Part shown: positions 25,390 to 36,600 of the stretch, in pieces
Layout of the letters: each line of letters opens with the position of its first letter
How positions within the stretch are numbered: the stretch's first letter is position 1
Source of the DNA: Echinostoma caproni
Lineage: Eukaryota > Platyhelminthes > Trematoda > Plagiorchiida > Echinostomatidae
Assembly: GCA_900618425.1 (NCBI GenBank)
Contig: UZAN01040771.1
Location: forward strand, 1 to 53,957
Length of the DNA stretch: 53,957 nt
Reading direction: 5' to 3'
The notes under the pieces: model-generated
Told to the model about the DNA's origin: nothing
Database searches by the model: none
Seen by the model: the letters and a program-made list of their open reading frames with translations, nothing else
Made by a program: the position numbers and the translations under genes

Positions 25390-25495
25390 TGCCAGATCGC
25401 GGTTTACCCGCTCTTCACTGTCTTCCACCCCCTACCTGCCTCAGGGAACATCGCGTGCCGAAGAGGCCTCCAGGGATTATGAAAATTAGGAAAAT
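25390..25495 (-). mobile_element. LINE C-terminal fragment
   Basis: The minus strand reads RPLRHAMFPEAGRGWKTVKS, which parallels RLPRRAMFSEAGSGWKKVKV of the LINE copy at 50.8 kb. Only this short stretch is recognisable; it lies next to hammerhead copy E. Confidence 0.6.
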
Positions 25496-25559
25496 CTCGG
25501 AACCAACTATTTTCTGGATATATGATGTATTCGTCGCGTGAATAAGGCATGATCTGAAG

Positions 25560-25715
25560 AACTGGGTAGCAGTGGACAGCTGTTTGGATTTGGTTGGGTC
25601 TCGTCAGCAGTGCGAATCCACCGGCCCAACTTAGGATCCAACCTCGGACCTCACAGGTAGAACGGAAGCATAGTACCCACCAGACCACCGCGCAACTGAT
25701 CAGCCCTTCCTCATT
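25560..25715 (-). repeat. tRNA-headed hammerhead repeat, copy E
   Basis: Read on the minus strand: a tRNA-like head (GTGGTCTGGTGGGTACTATG near 25690, A-box-like; GAGGTTGGATCCT near 25630, B-box-like) followed about 15 nt later by a hammerhead motif. This arrangement, a Pol III head plus hammerhead, recalls the Sm-alpha SINE-like family of schistosomes. No terminal duplication was identified. Confidence 0.6.
25569..25613 (-). ncRNA. Hammerhead ribozyme motif, copy E (core damaged)
   Basis: Minus strand: GCACTG (25613-25608), CTGACGA (25607-25601), a weak stem II region, CAAA in place of GAAA (25586-25583), palindromic CAGCTG (25582-25577), TC, and the stem I partner CACTGC (25574-25569) with one mismatch. 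The C in place of G12 and the poor stem II predict an inactive copy. Confidence 0.6.
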
Positions 25716-27278
25716 TTGAATAGAAAATTTGTTGTTATGTGAGGTGTTCGATTGCCACAAAAGTTCCCTACTAGATTGCGCGTCGGCAGTCGTATCTTGC
25801 TCCGTTTTGTTTGTCCGGGAGGATTGCAGTCGTAGAAAAGTTGTGGTTTAACCGCAAATTTAAGATACTCATCATGGCGCATGATTTTCGGCGCTTCGTC
25901 TGTGGAATTTTCTCGGATGTTGGCCGAAAACGTAAAAATGTCTAATTACCTTAGCGAGTGGTCTGTCCTTCTTCCGTTCTACCGTGGTTGCATTTAGCTT
26001 ATGCTCTTCGCGTTGCTGTTCTACGGGTTTCGTTCAAGGGAAGCAGGTCAAGCAAAGCACATAAAGGTTTGATATGTGGTTTCACTGGGATAATGGAATT
26101 ATATTTGGGAAAACTTCAATATCCATTTTTTCACCGACAGTACTAAGCGCCCCACCCAGTTGGTTCTTTTATCTGGTTTCAAATCAGATTCTAATCTAAG
26201 ATTTACCGCAGTTCAGCCAGTTAGAAATGACTACACCTGAATGAACCACATTCCTAATTTCGCCTTTCGTCTTCCCTCCACAGCACCAAGAACTTTCAAA
26301 AAGAACACTTAGTTTTCACTTTAAATTCTCGATATGCGTGTACGTAAGATCATCACCAACAAATTGTTATTATGTAATGATCAAAATAAAATAACTAAAA
26401 TGATTCGATAGTTTTGAGTGTTTGCATCTTTTTGATTCGTGCATGCTGGAATCGAGCGATACGCGTCATGGAACCAGTCATACAGGTTTCTTTGGCGGGT
26501 ATTTTTAATCAGTTACACCGTAGTAGTTGGTTGTGGCTATATCAAAAATGCAACTGAATGACTTCCTGCTGTCTTTTCAACACACAAGCGAGTGTACAAT
26601 GCATTATTGTCACTCAGCCAAACAGATTCCACAGGTATTCCGATGAAACCAACAACAGCCCCTCCGGCCCTCCCACAGACTGGTACCGTTTGTTGGCGCA
26701 GTGTCACACCATTCGCATTGACCTCTCTCTCACAATCGGTCGTGGTCAAATGTTCATAACTGGCGTGTTTATTTTTCACAGACTTCGAATCACGCGTGCA
26801 TTTAGTTCCATCAAAACGGACCGATCGATAGATTTACAATTGGTCGTGAAAAACATGATGTGTTGCATGCAAAACATCCAATCCGAGTATGCGTTTCACA
26901 GATTCCCTGATGATTCCACATCTTAGCTCACTATTAATGACTCGTACAGATGGCTAGATATAGAGTGTGTTGATCATCATGCTATCGCTTTTATCATCAG
27001 AATGAACTATATATTTTATCGCTTTTATTTCAGACATTCTGGTGTGTTCTTCCATCTTGTAAGCGCATTTTGCGGACACCTGCATTCTTTGCTTTCGTTA
27101 AACTAGAAATTTGTGGGTCGTTTTGAGTACTTCAGTGAATGATAGTAAAATCTCACTTTCAGTTGTATTCTATTAACTCCATTTGCGTAGTAAACTAGCT
27201 TCTTGAATGCTTTCCTTGTAGAATCCTAGGTAAAAAGTAAAAAATGTTGTCCTCAGCTTCAGTCAGGTTTTGTATAAG
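25716..27278. other. Intron 2: no recognised element
   Basis: Intronic sequence with only short open frames, the longest 122 codons on the plus strand at 26558-26926, no domain recognised. Confidence 0.3.
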
Positions 27279-27291
27279 CAGACTGTTGTAT

Positions 27292-27496
27292 TCAGAGTGT
27301 TAGATCCGAACGACGTTCGGAGTGTATCGAAAAATCGATGCACCATGTGATATGTTTTATATAAGTTGTAATTTTGAGAACACAGCGATGTCGGTACAGG
27401 TGAAATCCCCTGATAAAGATTACTCACGGTAACCGAAACGTCGGCTTCCTTTCACCTGTACCGACATCGCTGTGTTCTCAAAATTATGACTTATTT
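27292..27496 (+). mobile_element. Small palindromic insertion carrying a Penelope-type hammerhead, with 13-bp duplication
   Basis: Identical 13-bp direct repeats CAGACTGTTGTAT at 27279-27291 and 27497-27509 flank a 205-bp segment. It contains a short hairpin (CCGAAC-GAC-GTTCGG, about 27308-27322) and a large inverted repeat, arms 27361-27405 and 27450-27494, with 43 of 45 positions complementary. The 44-nt loop is the catalytic part of a hammerhead ribozyme. The duplication and hammerhead suggest retroposition of a non-coding element (retrozyme or Penelope-like-element derivative). Confidence 0.75.
27361..27494 (+). ncRNA. Hammerhead ribozyme, Penelope-like-element type, with very long stem I
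   Basis: Plus strand: CTGATAA (27410-27416), stem II 27418-27423 with 27429-27434 (loop TCACG, one A-C mismatch), GAAA (27435-27438), minimal palindromic stem III (ACGT, 27438-27441), cleavage C at 27442. Stem I begins with CC/GG next to the core, then an internal loop, then the 45-bp arms. The GTAACCGAAACGTCGG segment is characteristic of hammerheads in Penelope-like elements. Position 8, normally G and catalytic, is A (27415), so this copy is probably inactive or very slow. It is in sense with the host gene. Confidence 0.8.
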
Positions 27497-27509
27497 CAGA
27501 CTGTTGTAT

Positions 27510-28127
27510 CTTTTCCCTCAAGAGAGTGTGACATGCAGAATTGCAAAATAGTTCGACTGAGATTCCGATCAGCATGTTCAGCCACTCATCTAGTTCGGCC
27601 CATCTGTGGAACACTATTCCGACTTGTGACTGCTACCGCATGCTGACAGTTTGGCGGAACCAGTGGTTGATAGTTGGCTGTTAGTTGGTAATGGTTTGGA
27701 TATGATTCCACCCGTCGAAATTACGAATACAAATAAATGGTTGGTGGTTCGTGTAACGTTAATCTCCGGTCACGGGCAACAGACCACCGGGACTAGTTTA
27801 TTAGTACTGTAGACCCCCAATGAAGCATTTAGGCATGATGCTTGTGTACTCTTGATGCTCCTCCAAGGTTTGCTCCCAGGATGTCAATTAGCTATGCTGA
27901 ACACGCCACTGAGATTGATTTTTCAATGGGGTACTCAGTCCCTGCAGAGAACACTCAACCAGGTTTGCGCATATTCCACTTAGGCCAAGTCCTAAAAATA
28001 TGATGCGCTATTATCTGTACTTTCAATGCCTATTGTATGGAATAAATAAAATTGCTCATCCAATCTGTCAGTAGTGAGGTTATCCATTCATCATACCGAC
28101 CAGGATGTATGATCTTTGTGTTTTATC
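27510..28127. other. Intron 2: no recognised element
   Basis: Intronic sequence between the palindromic hammerhead and the LINE 3' end. Nothing recognised. Confidence 0.3.
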
Positions 28128-28735
28128 TTTAGTTTTTACAACCATTAACTATGCACTTTCCTGCGCCGGTTTTGGTTGCTGTCTTTTGGCCGCCCGTTTG
28201 GATAAAAGAGCAGAATGAAAATTGGAATGATGAGACCGAATTCAAAAGAATTCATATGGACCGGGGTTGTGAGAATATTGAGTAAATGCACCATCACCAC
28301 TGTTTACGACGCTCAACCTTATCACGCAGTGTATCTAAACCGCGGTTATCATGATCTCGGGATCCCCACCCAGGGAGCCCAACGAGACCTATGTGATCCA
28401 GTGCCCTGATTAGGGTCTTCATACCCTCTTGCTAGGTATTAGTCGGACCGCCCTTGACCTTTATCCATCAGCTACCTGTTGCGGCAAAGATCGCTTGACA
28501 GGGCAACCAATTTGGTGACATGCGTAACACATGTCCCAAACAGCGTAAGCTACGGAGGTTGATCACCAGTGGGCGATCGCAATTTCCTAAAACTCTGCGC
28601 CCAACCTGAGCATTGCTTGTCCGGTTTTCCCACCAGACTCGTGCAGTGCAACGTAGACAGTGGTGTTCGAACAGTATTTGTCCAGCTGAAGCGGGTATTA
28701 GGAAGTTGTCTTGACAGGGCCAACCAAACTGTGCC
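28128..28735 (-). mobile_element. RTE-like LINE 3' end, minus strand
   Basis: From 28690 leftwards the minus strand reads LFEHHCLRCTARVWWENR, TSNAQVGRRVLGN, then LRSLRCLGHVLRMSPNWLP (about 28575-28510) and QAIFAATG. This is the C-terminal region of an RTE-type ORF. The conserved 3' UTR follows (GGCCAAAAGACAGCAACC region, 28150-28200) with the end AATGGTTGTAAAAACTAAAG near 28128. Frameshifts and stops are present; a dead 5'-truncated copy. Confidence 0.8.
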
Positions 28736-28924
28736 TTAAAATGTTCTGCCCATCGTTCAAGACATCGTTACTTAATATGAATCAAAGTGCTGTCAGATAT
28801 CTCTGGAGATATCTCCTAAGATTTTGGAATGAAAAGAAAAACTGGACATATGTGAGAGAGGGTTTTCCAAATGACACAACAAACATCGCGGTAGACCACA
28901 GACGAATGTTTTTTTCTTTAGGAC

Positions 28925-29460
28925 CCCTGACCGAAGCATTCGACTCAAAGGTCTGACCCACAAGGCAGTTCTAATGCGGGAGCGTGACCGATACACCCAT
29001 TTGGGAGCTTCTAGAGGCCTTTCACACAAGGTCTTTGGGTTTCAGTTCAGCGTGTCGTTCGCTGGTGCATTGATTGACGGTCCACTGTTCGGGATCGGCC
29101 CCTAGCCTCATGCACCCAATGAGACAGGCGGAACATGGACGGAACAGCGCCTTATTGGCTGGGGAATACCCAGCTTGGGCGGGCGGTTTCTGTCCAGTGA
29201 ATTGCGGAGACGTCTTCCACCGTCAGGAGGAAGCCCCAGGTACCCCGCTCCTACGTCCATCTCGCTGGGTTTTCTTGCTGGATTGACCTGTCCAGAGGTG
29301 AGACAAAGGAAACCAGGAGGTACCCAAGCGGCTGGTCTTGTGAGTTTGGCCTATATCCATTGACGTTTCAGGCATGATTGGATCTGCTGCTTTGAGCAGC
29401 CATCCTGTATAGCTCGCAGGGTCATGGGTACACGCAAGCCGTCAAATCACGGTAAAGTGC
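28925..29460 (+). repeat. R repeat, copy 1 (plus strand)
   Basis: This segment aligns closely with the reverse complement of 51065-51640: TTCGACTCAAAGGTCTGACC, GGGATCGGCCC, ATGAGACAGGCGGAACATGG, AAGCCCCAGGTACCCCGCT, GGCATGATTGGATCTGCTGC and GTACACGCAAGCCGTCA-like blocks, in the same order. Both carry an open frame with HPMRQAExGR and EAPGTPLL. At the other copy R runs directly into LINE C-terminal sequence, so R may be a 5' region of the LINE or an independent element next to it. Function unknown. Confidence 0.7.
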
Positions 29461-29950
29461 TATCTTGTCGTGATTGTTCATCTTTGTGTGGTACCTGTTT
29501 GCTTTTTTACAGTGGGTGTTTGGTTTCTGTTCACCCTCTATTTACAGATCTCGGCTGACGATTTTGTTACCATAACGTTTTGATAAACGAAGTGAGAACA
29601 ACCAGTCAGCACAACTACACCAGTGTTTCCCTATACACGTGGTACACTTAGGTAGCATCTGACTCCCTGTTCGAATTCTGACAACATTCGTTTTTTCATC
29701 ATAGGTGAATAGTCATTTTTGCGACACAGCATATACGCACCTCGAATGAAATAAACTGATCTGAACCAAGTTATATGTCGTATCTCAGTGTGGTGGTTTA
29801 TGGATATACGACCTGAAATTTGTGTTTGGAAAGTATTGGCTGACCGGAGATTCTGGCTGTTACTGTTTGCGCAGTTTAGTACGAGTATGCTAGTAGGCAA
29901 TGCCACTGCAGGTAGCTGTGTTTGAAGGTGTCTCCCTAGGTCAAAAGTTA
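29461..29950. other. Intron 2: no recognised element
   Basis: Intronic sequence between the R repeat and a SINE copy. Nothing else recognised. Confidence 0.3.
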
Positions 29951-30092
29951 ACGTGGAGACGAATCCCATTACCACCGCCTGACTTTCCCCATTGTGTGTT
30001 GAATAGCAGCCCTTTGATTGGCCGCTCCCTCCTTCCTGAAAATTGTATCTTTGTATATTCAAAAAAACGAAGTAGAAATGAACAGAAAGAAA
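29951..30092 (+). repeat. tRNA-derived SINE, truncated copy
   Basis: From GACGAATCCCATTACCACCG onward this matches the SINE at 31215-31400, including CCGCCTGACTTTCCCCATT, CAGCCCTTTGATTGGCCGCT and TTCCTGAAAATNGTATC, ending in an A/G-rich tail. Only the B-box part of the tRNA-like head is preserved. Confidence 0.75.
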
Positions 30093-31214
30093 GAAGCGTG
30101 GATATAGATTAAGCAGAGGACCTTTCTTTCGTATTCAGGGCTGGGCTTCGTATAACCTCGTAACCGATTGTTTGAGAGGATTATGTCAACTAACTAGATT
30201 GTATTCATTCATTATCAAGTCGAACTGGTTACAAAAGGAACGTGTCATTTAAGCCGTCGTTTTATTTACTTTGTACATAAACAGAAAGTAAAAAGGTTGA
30301 TTTGTTTATAATTTCGCGCGACCTCGAGTGTCGCTATGAACTTTGTAGTAGTTGGAAAGTTAGCTCAGATTTATAAAATATCGTATGCAAAGCATCATGG
30401 AAATTCATTCTTTTTAATGAATGATTCCTGTTTCATGAGTGTTTATTAAGCAGAACACACGTATTCTAAATCGCTTATCTCTTCATTCAATGTACAGTAA
30501 ATAAATCAATTAATGAAAATATTCCAGCCTAAATAAATTGATAAATTATTGGGCTACAAACTACTCACACGTTATGTCCAATACTGAAGGAACTGAAAAT
30601 ATATTCCAAGAAGAATAAGAGTTGACCTTGAGGTATGCTCGTTGAATAAGCATCTTGTAGTGTCACCATACCCAAACTGGATGACACATTCGAAAGTGAT
30701 TTGCATATTATTGTAACAACTTTATCGAGTGGCACATAAATCCGATGACTCAGTTCTTGACTAGAGCAAGGGCCTCGATGTGAATATAAGGCCATTTTTT
30801 GCACAAGCACCGAAAGTTCTCCATCAAAACATAAACCAGCAAATTCTGTTGGACAAGCAACTTGGAGGACTCCGTGCTAAAGCGAGCGCCTCCAATGTTC
30901 AAAAATGAAGAAGGGCAAATAGAACATAGACGAGATAAAAGTACTATACCTATATGAAGTCTATGACTCAATTTTATAAATAAATTCTAGTTGCTTTTTA
31001 CTGTGACTTTGATCGTATAACTGTTGCATAGCAACCATCGTAAAAATCGAGGAATTGCACATTTTGTTGGCATTCGGTATGTAGAAGCAAACATATAAGT
31101 ATTGTTGTAGATGTGTTGCGTCTGATGTGGGGCACTACCATATTCTGTCCCGTGAATGAGGTTGGAAAACACTGGGAGGAACGGATATGATTAACTTCAG
31201 GGAGTTGCACGAGC
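30093..31214. other. Intron 2: no recognised element
   Basis: AT-rich intronic sequence between two SINE copies. Open frames at 30565-31210 on the minus strand match nothing I recognise. Confidence 0.3.
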
Positions 31215-31400
31215 AGTGGTGGCCCGGTGGTAACGTCACCAAATTACCACCCCGGGAATGTGTTCAAATTCCACCACCGCCTGACTTTCCCCATTATGTG
31301 TATTGTATGGCAGCCCTTTGATTGGCCGCTTCCCCCTTCCTGAAAATCGTATCGTTGTTTATTCATCAAAAGAAGCTAAATGAAAAGAAAAAGAAAGAGT
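31215..31400 (+). repeat. tRNA-derived SINE, near full length
   Basis: The head starts GTGGTGGCCCGGTGGTAACG (A-box at about 31220-31230), and GTTCAAATTCC (31262-31272) fits the B-box. The unique body follows (CCGCCTGACTTTCCCCATTA, CAGCCCTTTGATTGGCCGCT), then GTTTATTCATCAAAAGAAG and an A/G-rich tail. The Pol III promoter spacing and three copies in the window (also 29951-30092 and 52128-52303) define a SINE family. Confidence 0.8.
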
Positions 31401-32436
31401 TAAGTCAATACCTGTAAGCACCAGCTGCGATGCAACGAAATGAGTCTGGTATTAAATCGTTCTCAACTGAAGTGTTGCGTTCTTTATTTAAGTTTCTAAT
31501 TGTTTTTCATACTGGTGATAACGGCGAGCATAAAAAGGTGGCTTTATTTTAGCTTTTGAGATAACCTGAGATCCTTAAAATTCACAAATCACGACCTGAC
31601 GAATGCGTCGTACATTCACAGTTTTTATATAAGTTTGCCGTCATCACCGTCAGCATCAAATAACAATACCCTTTCTAATCGTTGTGACTACCGAGCTAGT
31701 TGTATATTGAATCCGTTGTAAAACTCGCTTGGCTCCATAAACACAATTCCATCCTTTACTATTCTATTCGACAGAGCTATTTGGTTTGTCGCTATGATTT
31801 TCGTCAGTGAGCGGTCAACGCGGATTAATTGCACATTGTTGTCATTTCGCGTTCATTTTGTACCTCTAGATGTTGCCTGGTATTTGGATCATTTTCAACA
31901 CGAGTAATTTGACGGCTATCATAGTACAGCAATCAGTTCGTTCGCACCGGTAACTGGTTCACGAGCGTAGTTTGTTGATTCAAACCCTATTGCCATGGTT
32001 ACGGCGGATTATTGGTTGATGCTCAAGTTCAGGACAACTTCAAGCAACCGGAATCGGGTTCACATCCAAATCAATCAGTTGTTTGTTGTGTTTCCACAAA
32101 TGTGGGTCTTATCGATTGTCGAGAGTTAGCTTTATTCCATTCTTCTATCCACACTCAATAATGTGGGTATAGATCGATCCAGACTAGTTCATCTCGAGCC
32201 ATTACGGGTCGCATTTCTGCTACCCTTTGTAATCGCTGCCTAGTCCGCATGATCCTGATTGCCTCTGAAAATCAAGCTTTAATGTAATCGTTCCGTTGGT
32301 ATCAGAATAAATCTTACTGATGCCAACGGAATACTGTATGCAGTAGTCTATGCGCATCGCCCCCCCCCTTCTACACACGTTAATTTTTCCACCATTCCGC
32401 CTTTTTGTTTTGACTCTCTCCTCAGCTCTCCGTTTG
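31401..32436. other. Intron 2 before the assembly gap; one strong hairpin
   Basis: The only structured item seen is a hairpin at 32291-32331: TTCCGTTGGTATCAG pairs with CTGATGCCAACGGAA (one G-T pair) around an 11-nt loop. A C-run (CCCCCCCC, about 32361) and a pyrimidine-rich stretch lead into the Ns. Confidence 0.4.
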
Positions 32437-33297
32437 NNNNNNNNNNNNNNNNNNNNNNNNNNNNNNNNNNNNNNNNNNNNNNNNNNNNNNNNNNNNNNNN
32501 NNNNNNNNNNNNNNNNNNNNNNNNNNNNNNNNNNNNNNNNNNNNNNNNNNNNNNNNNNNNNNNNNNNNNNNNNNNNNNNNNNNNNNNNNNNNNNNNNNNN
32601 NNNNNNNNNNNNNNNNNNNNNNNNNNNNNNNNNNNNNNNNNNNNNNNNNNNNNNNNNNNNNNNNNNNNNNNNNNNNNNNNNNNNNNNNNNNNNNNNNNNN
32701 NNNNNNNNNNNNNNNNNNNNNNNNNNNNNNNNNNNNNNNNNNNNNNNNNNNNNNNNNNNNNNNNNNNNNNNNNNNNNNNNNNNNNNNNNNNNNNNNNNNN
32801 NNNNNNNNNNNNNNNNNNNNNNNNNNNNNNNNNNNNNNNNNNNNNNNNNNNNNNNNNNNNNNNNNNNNNNNNNNNNNNNNNNNNNNNNNNNNNNNNNNNN
32901 NNNNNNNNNNNNNNNNNNNNNNNNNNNNNNNNNNNNNNNNNNNNNNNNNNNNNNNNNNNNNNNNNNNNNNNNNNNNNNNNNNNNNNNNNNNNNNNNNNNN
33001 NNNNNNNNNNNNNNNNNNNNNNNNNNNNNNNNNNNNNNNNNNNNNNNNNNNNNNNNNNNNNNNNNNNNNNNNNNNNNNNNNNNNNNNNNNNNNNNNNNNN
33101 NNNNNNNNNNNNNNNNNNNNNNNNNNNNNNNNNNNNNNNNNNNNNNNNNNNNNNNNNNNNNNNNNNNNNNNNNNNNNNNNNNNNNNNNNNNNNNNNNNNN
33201 NNNNNNNNNNNNNNNNNNNNNNNNNNNNNNNNNNNNNNNNNNNNNNNNNNNNNNNNNNNNNNNNNNNNNNNNNNNNNNNNNNNNNNNNNNNNNNNNN
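32437..33297. other. Assembly gap (861 Ns)
   Basis: Unsequenced or unresolved bases inside intron 2. Open frames drawn across it are artefacts. Because exons 2 and 3 join in phase with family-like continuity (A166-C167), no coding exon of this gene need be hidden here. Confidence 0.99.
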
Positions 33298-33389
33298 CCC
33301 ACTCAATGTGATGGTGGTCTATTCAACCCAACGTAGATGTATCTATATCAAATAAATGATGAGCAACTAATGTGACTGACACAATTAAT

Positions 33390-33395
33390 ACAATG

Positions 33396-33428
<33 letters not shown>
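33390..33428. repeat. (TA)n microsatellite
   Basis: A run of about 17 TA units lies about 75 bases before exon 3. Together with the gap it marks a region that is hard to assemble. Confidence 0.95.
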
Positions 33429-33429
<1 letters not shown>

Positions 33430-33501
33430 CACCTTGTCAGTATAGTTATCATATTCACCAGTCTTGATATTTTGCCCCTCTCTGCCTCATATTAATTATA
33501 G

Positions 33502-33668
33502 GTGCCTTACTCAGAAATACCAGTCTGTTTTGCCTTCCACGTCCGTGATCATTTGTTTTCACAACGAGGCCTGGAGTGTATTGCTACGCTCCGTACATTC
33601 CGTAATTGACAACTCTCCGCCGGAATTGCTGAAAGAAGTCATTCTCGTGGACGATTTCTCTGACAAAC
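33502..33668 (+). CDS. GALNT: GALNT exon 3: first strands of the GT-A domain
   Basis: Acceptor ATTAATTATAG ends at 33501. The exon completes Ala166 and encodes [20 protein letters not shown] (167-186), [15 protein letters not shown] and [13 protein letters not shown] (209-221). FHNEAWSxLLRS and VILVDDFSD are hallmark sequences of the GT27 family; the first binds around the nucleotide and the second is part of the nucleotide-sugar site. The donor is GTGAGC (33669-33674), phase 1, with the split codon completed in exon 4 as Pro222. No stop or damage was seen. Confidence 0.95.
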
Positions 33669-36600
33669 GTGAGCTTCAAATTCTGTCTATCTATTTGCGC
33701 GCGTTTCAGTCTATTTCTTACCTGTTGACACACATTTCACTTCTCACGTGTTCTCTTTCCTCGCCTCTCCCCGAGCCGCATCTCGCGGCTCCCTTGCATT
33801 ATTTTCTCTCTCTCTGTCTCCCGAGGACGAGTTCTATGTAGAGCAGAGACAACATAACTCGATAAATTGTTACATTCGAGCACCATCGATATAGGTCTAG
33901 CACTATAATAAACCTGTGCTGAGGTTCTATTTCAATTTCGCTGTTACAATTTGCGCCGAAATGGTCTGCGATTTTTTTTATTTCTAAGTTTGCCAAATTG
34001 AGATGTCTGTTGAATTTAGGCACTAGGCAAAAGTTAGATCATCAACGGTGCTCCCTCTTGTTCATTTCAGCTCGGTTCATGATTTTCACTTGAAATGTGA
34101 TGTGCCGTTTCTGTGTCCTCGCACTATCCATGGTTTATGCAAAAAATGAACTATGCAAAAGAAGTGCATTAGAATCATAAGTATTTCCTGTTCTTCCTTT
34201 TTGTAACTCTCAGTCTACCACTGAACGTGTCCTATCTACTCGGGCCTGGAACCTTAACGCAATCTAGTGCACTTGTTAAGGCAGCCATATCCTCTCGCCG
34301 GATCACAGACTGCTCGGTTAACACCTTCCCGAGCAGTACAGTCTGAGTTGGATATGATACAGTTCGTCCATTAATAACGAACATGTTCATGCAAATAGAA
34401 TTCCAATGTAACCAAGAGTCTATCTCCCCATCGCGATGTTGTTGCGGAAGTCAATGTGAGGAATGATGTGCAGGAGTACTTTAGGATCTGTTCACTGCAT
34501 CATGCTGAAAAAAAGAATTTGGTTAATCTGAGATTCGAAGACTAATCAGTGTGACATATCTGAATGCGATGCACAGAACTCATACCATTCGTGGCTGGAG
34601 GCTGTGCATCGCACGATTCGCAGCTGCATACGAAGTTTTATTTACACCCTTTCATCTGTAGCGCTCGATAAATTGCATACAATTCACGGCAACAACCAAA
34701 ACAGTATACTTTACTAAAGTTTCCACCCGGCATTCTCCACAGGCAACCCCGGAACCAAACTGAACCGTTTCATTCTTTCTTCTGTTAGCTATTCTGCTTG
34801 CCATTCCCTTCGAACCCGCTCAAATGGATTATTCAGATTTGGTCTGCGGAAGTAGGTGACAGGACATGAAATTCTACATTTCTTTTTGTCCGTATGTCCA
34901 GCTCAGTCAAGTTAAACTACTACAGTTGAATAACAGACCCAAGCATTGTTCTGCAGTGTGTCCAGTGAATGGAATCCAATCAAACTTCTGTTATATCGCA
35001 CCCCTCGAGGATTCCAAAAAGTGAGTAAAATCCAGAAACTGCGACATGGCATGTTGCTCAGTAGTGTATGCTTTTTATTAGTATGAAAAATCAGTTGGGA
35101 TATTCGTGGCCAAATAAACGGGACTAGCTTCCGCTATTTATTATCTCTTCGTGTTTATTTAAAGCACAATTTAAATAGACGGTATCACCCAGTCTTTTTG
35201 TGCCAAAGACGTTTCAATCTTTTATGAAACCCTCAGCTTGACACTAGACCAGTGCACGCGGAATGCAGCCCTATTCCAGCCTCAGGTTGATGTTTGTCCT
35301 GAAACTATTTATCTTTCGTTTGGGGAAGTTTTCTAACTCAAATTCCGAATTTCAATTCTAAACTGTATCCCATTTAGTTTCAATATAAGGGTGACCGCCA
35401 ATTGGGGTACATGGGGTACATCATTATCTAAAACGATTTTGGCTTTAATGACGTCATGAAATTGGGGCAATGTTGACGACTCAGTTCATACCTTTTGAAC
35501 TTCAAGTGAATTCAACCAATCGCATCCTATGGAACCCTATAAAGAGATTGGCGCGTCTGCCGTCACACATCACAGATTGGATGGGGTCTATGAAACCTCG
35601 TCCAATCTGAATGATCTGATTTCTCCGTAGAAAAACAAATGTACATTTTGAGTGAGCTCCCGCGTGAGACTGAAAGTTTCGTTGGGATGGGGTTTGATCG
35701 TTCATTCCTCCATCACCATCAAGGAACGTTGTCCTTGACCGTTGACAAGAATGAATAAACCCGGGGTTAGTTACCGTCGATCGACCGAGTAAGAAAGCCA
35801 GTCATGTGAAGATGGATCGATGACTCGGTCACCAAGCTCAGGTATGGATGTTGGAATGGATCTTCGCATGAGTGGATTCAGTTTAGGTCCTCAATAGACT
35901 AGTCAATAAATTCCATTGAGGTCGAGGTTCATCCAAATAACACCCCTAACTTCGAAGCAAACGCAATTGTCTACGCACCTGTGGTATTAAAAAGCACACT
36001 TGATCAGATGCTCAACAATTTTACAAGGATACAGTGATATAATCAGCAATATTCCCCCTGAATAGCAATATCAAATTTGATCTCATTCACCAGCTAACGG
36101 AAAATACATTTTCCCCTCTTACTCCTGGACTGACCATTGCATTCTCTCCACAATGTCAGTGGGAACAACCTGTCACTTACAGCTTCCCCGTTTGTAACTA
36201 AGCTTCGTCACATAGGACCTCGTCCTCTCGGCATCATTTATCATCCTCGTCTCATCCTCTTCCAGTCTGATTGCATCTGTGCAACGCCTATAATCCAGTG
36301 AGTGCGATATGTTGTCCAGGATTCTACAAAATCCTTCCCGAAGGAGTAAAGTTGATAAAAATTTGGATGTTGACTGTTTACTGATAAAAAAGTTGTGAGA
36401 AATTATGTTGTATTGCAATACCCAACTCGAAAATGAATGAACAAATCTTCAACCATAGAACAGAGAGCCACTAGCAAATCGAGGTGTGAAGCAAAATGGT
36501 CAGTACCAAAATGACAGCTCGAAATACTCAGGTTCTTTGAACCTGATGTTGCACGACCATATTGGATGGTTTCATTTCCTTGTGTAATGACTTATGTCGC

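Noticed and set aside
32220..33336. Open frames of 294-360 codons across the N run
   Set aside because: They exist only because Ns are not read as stops.
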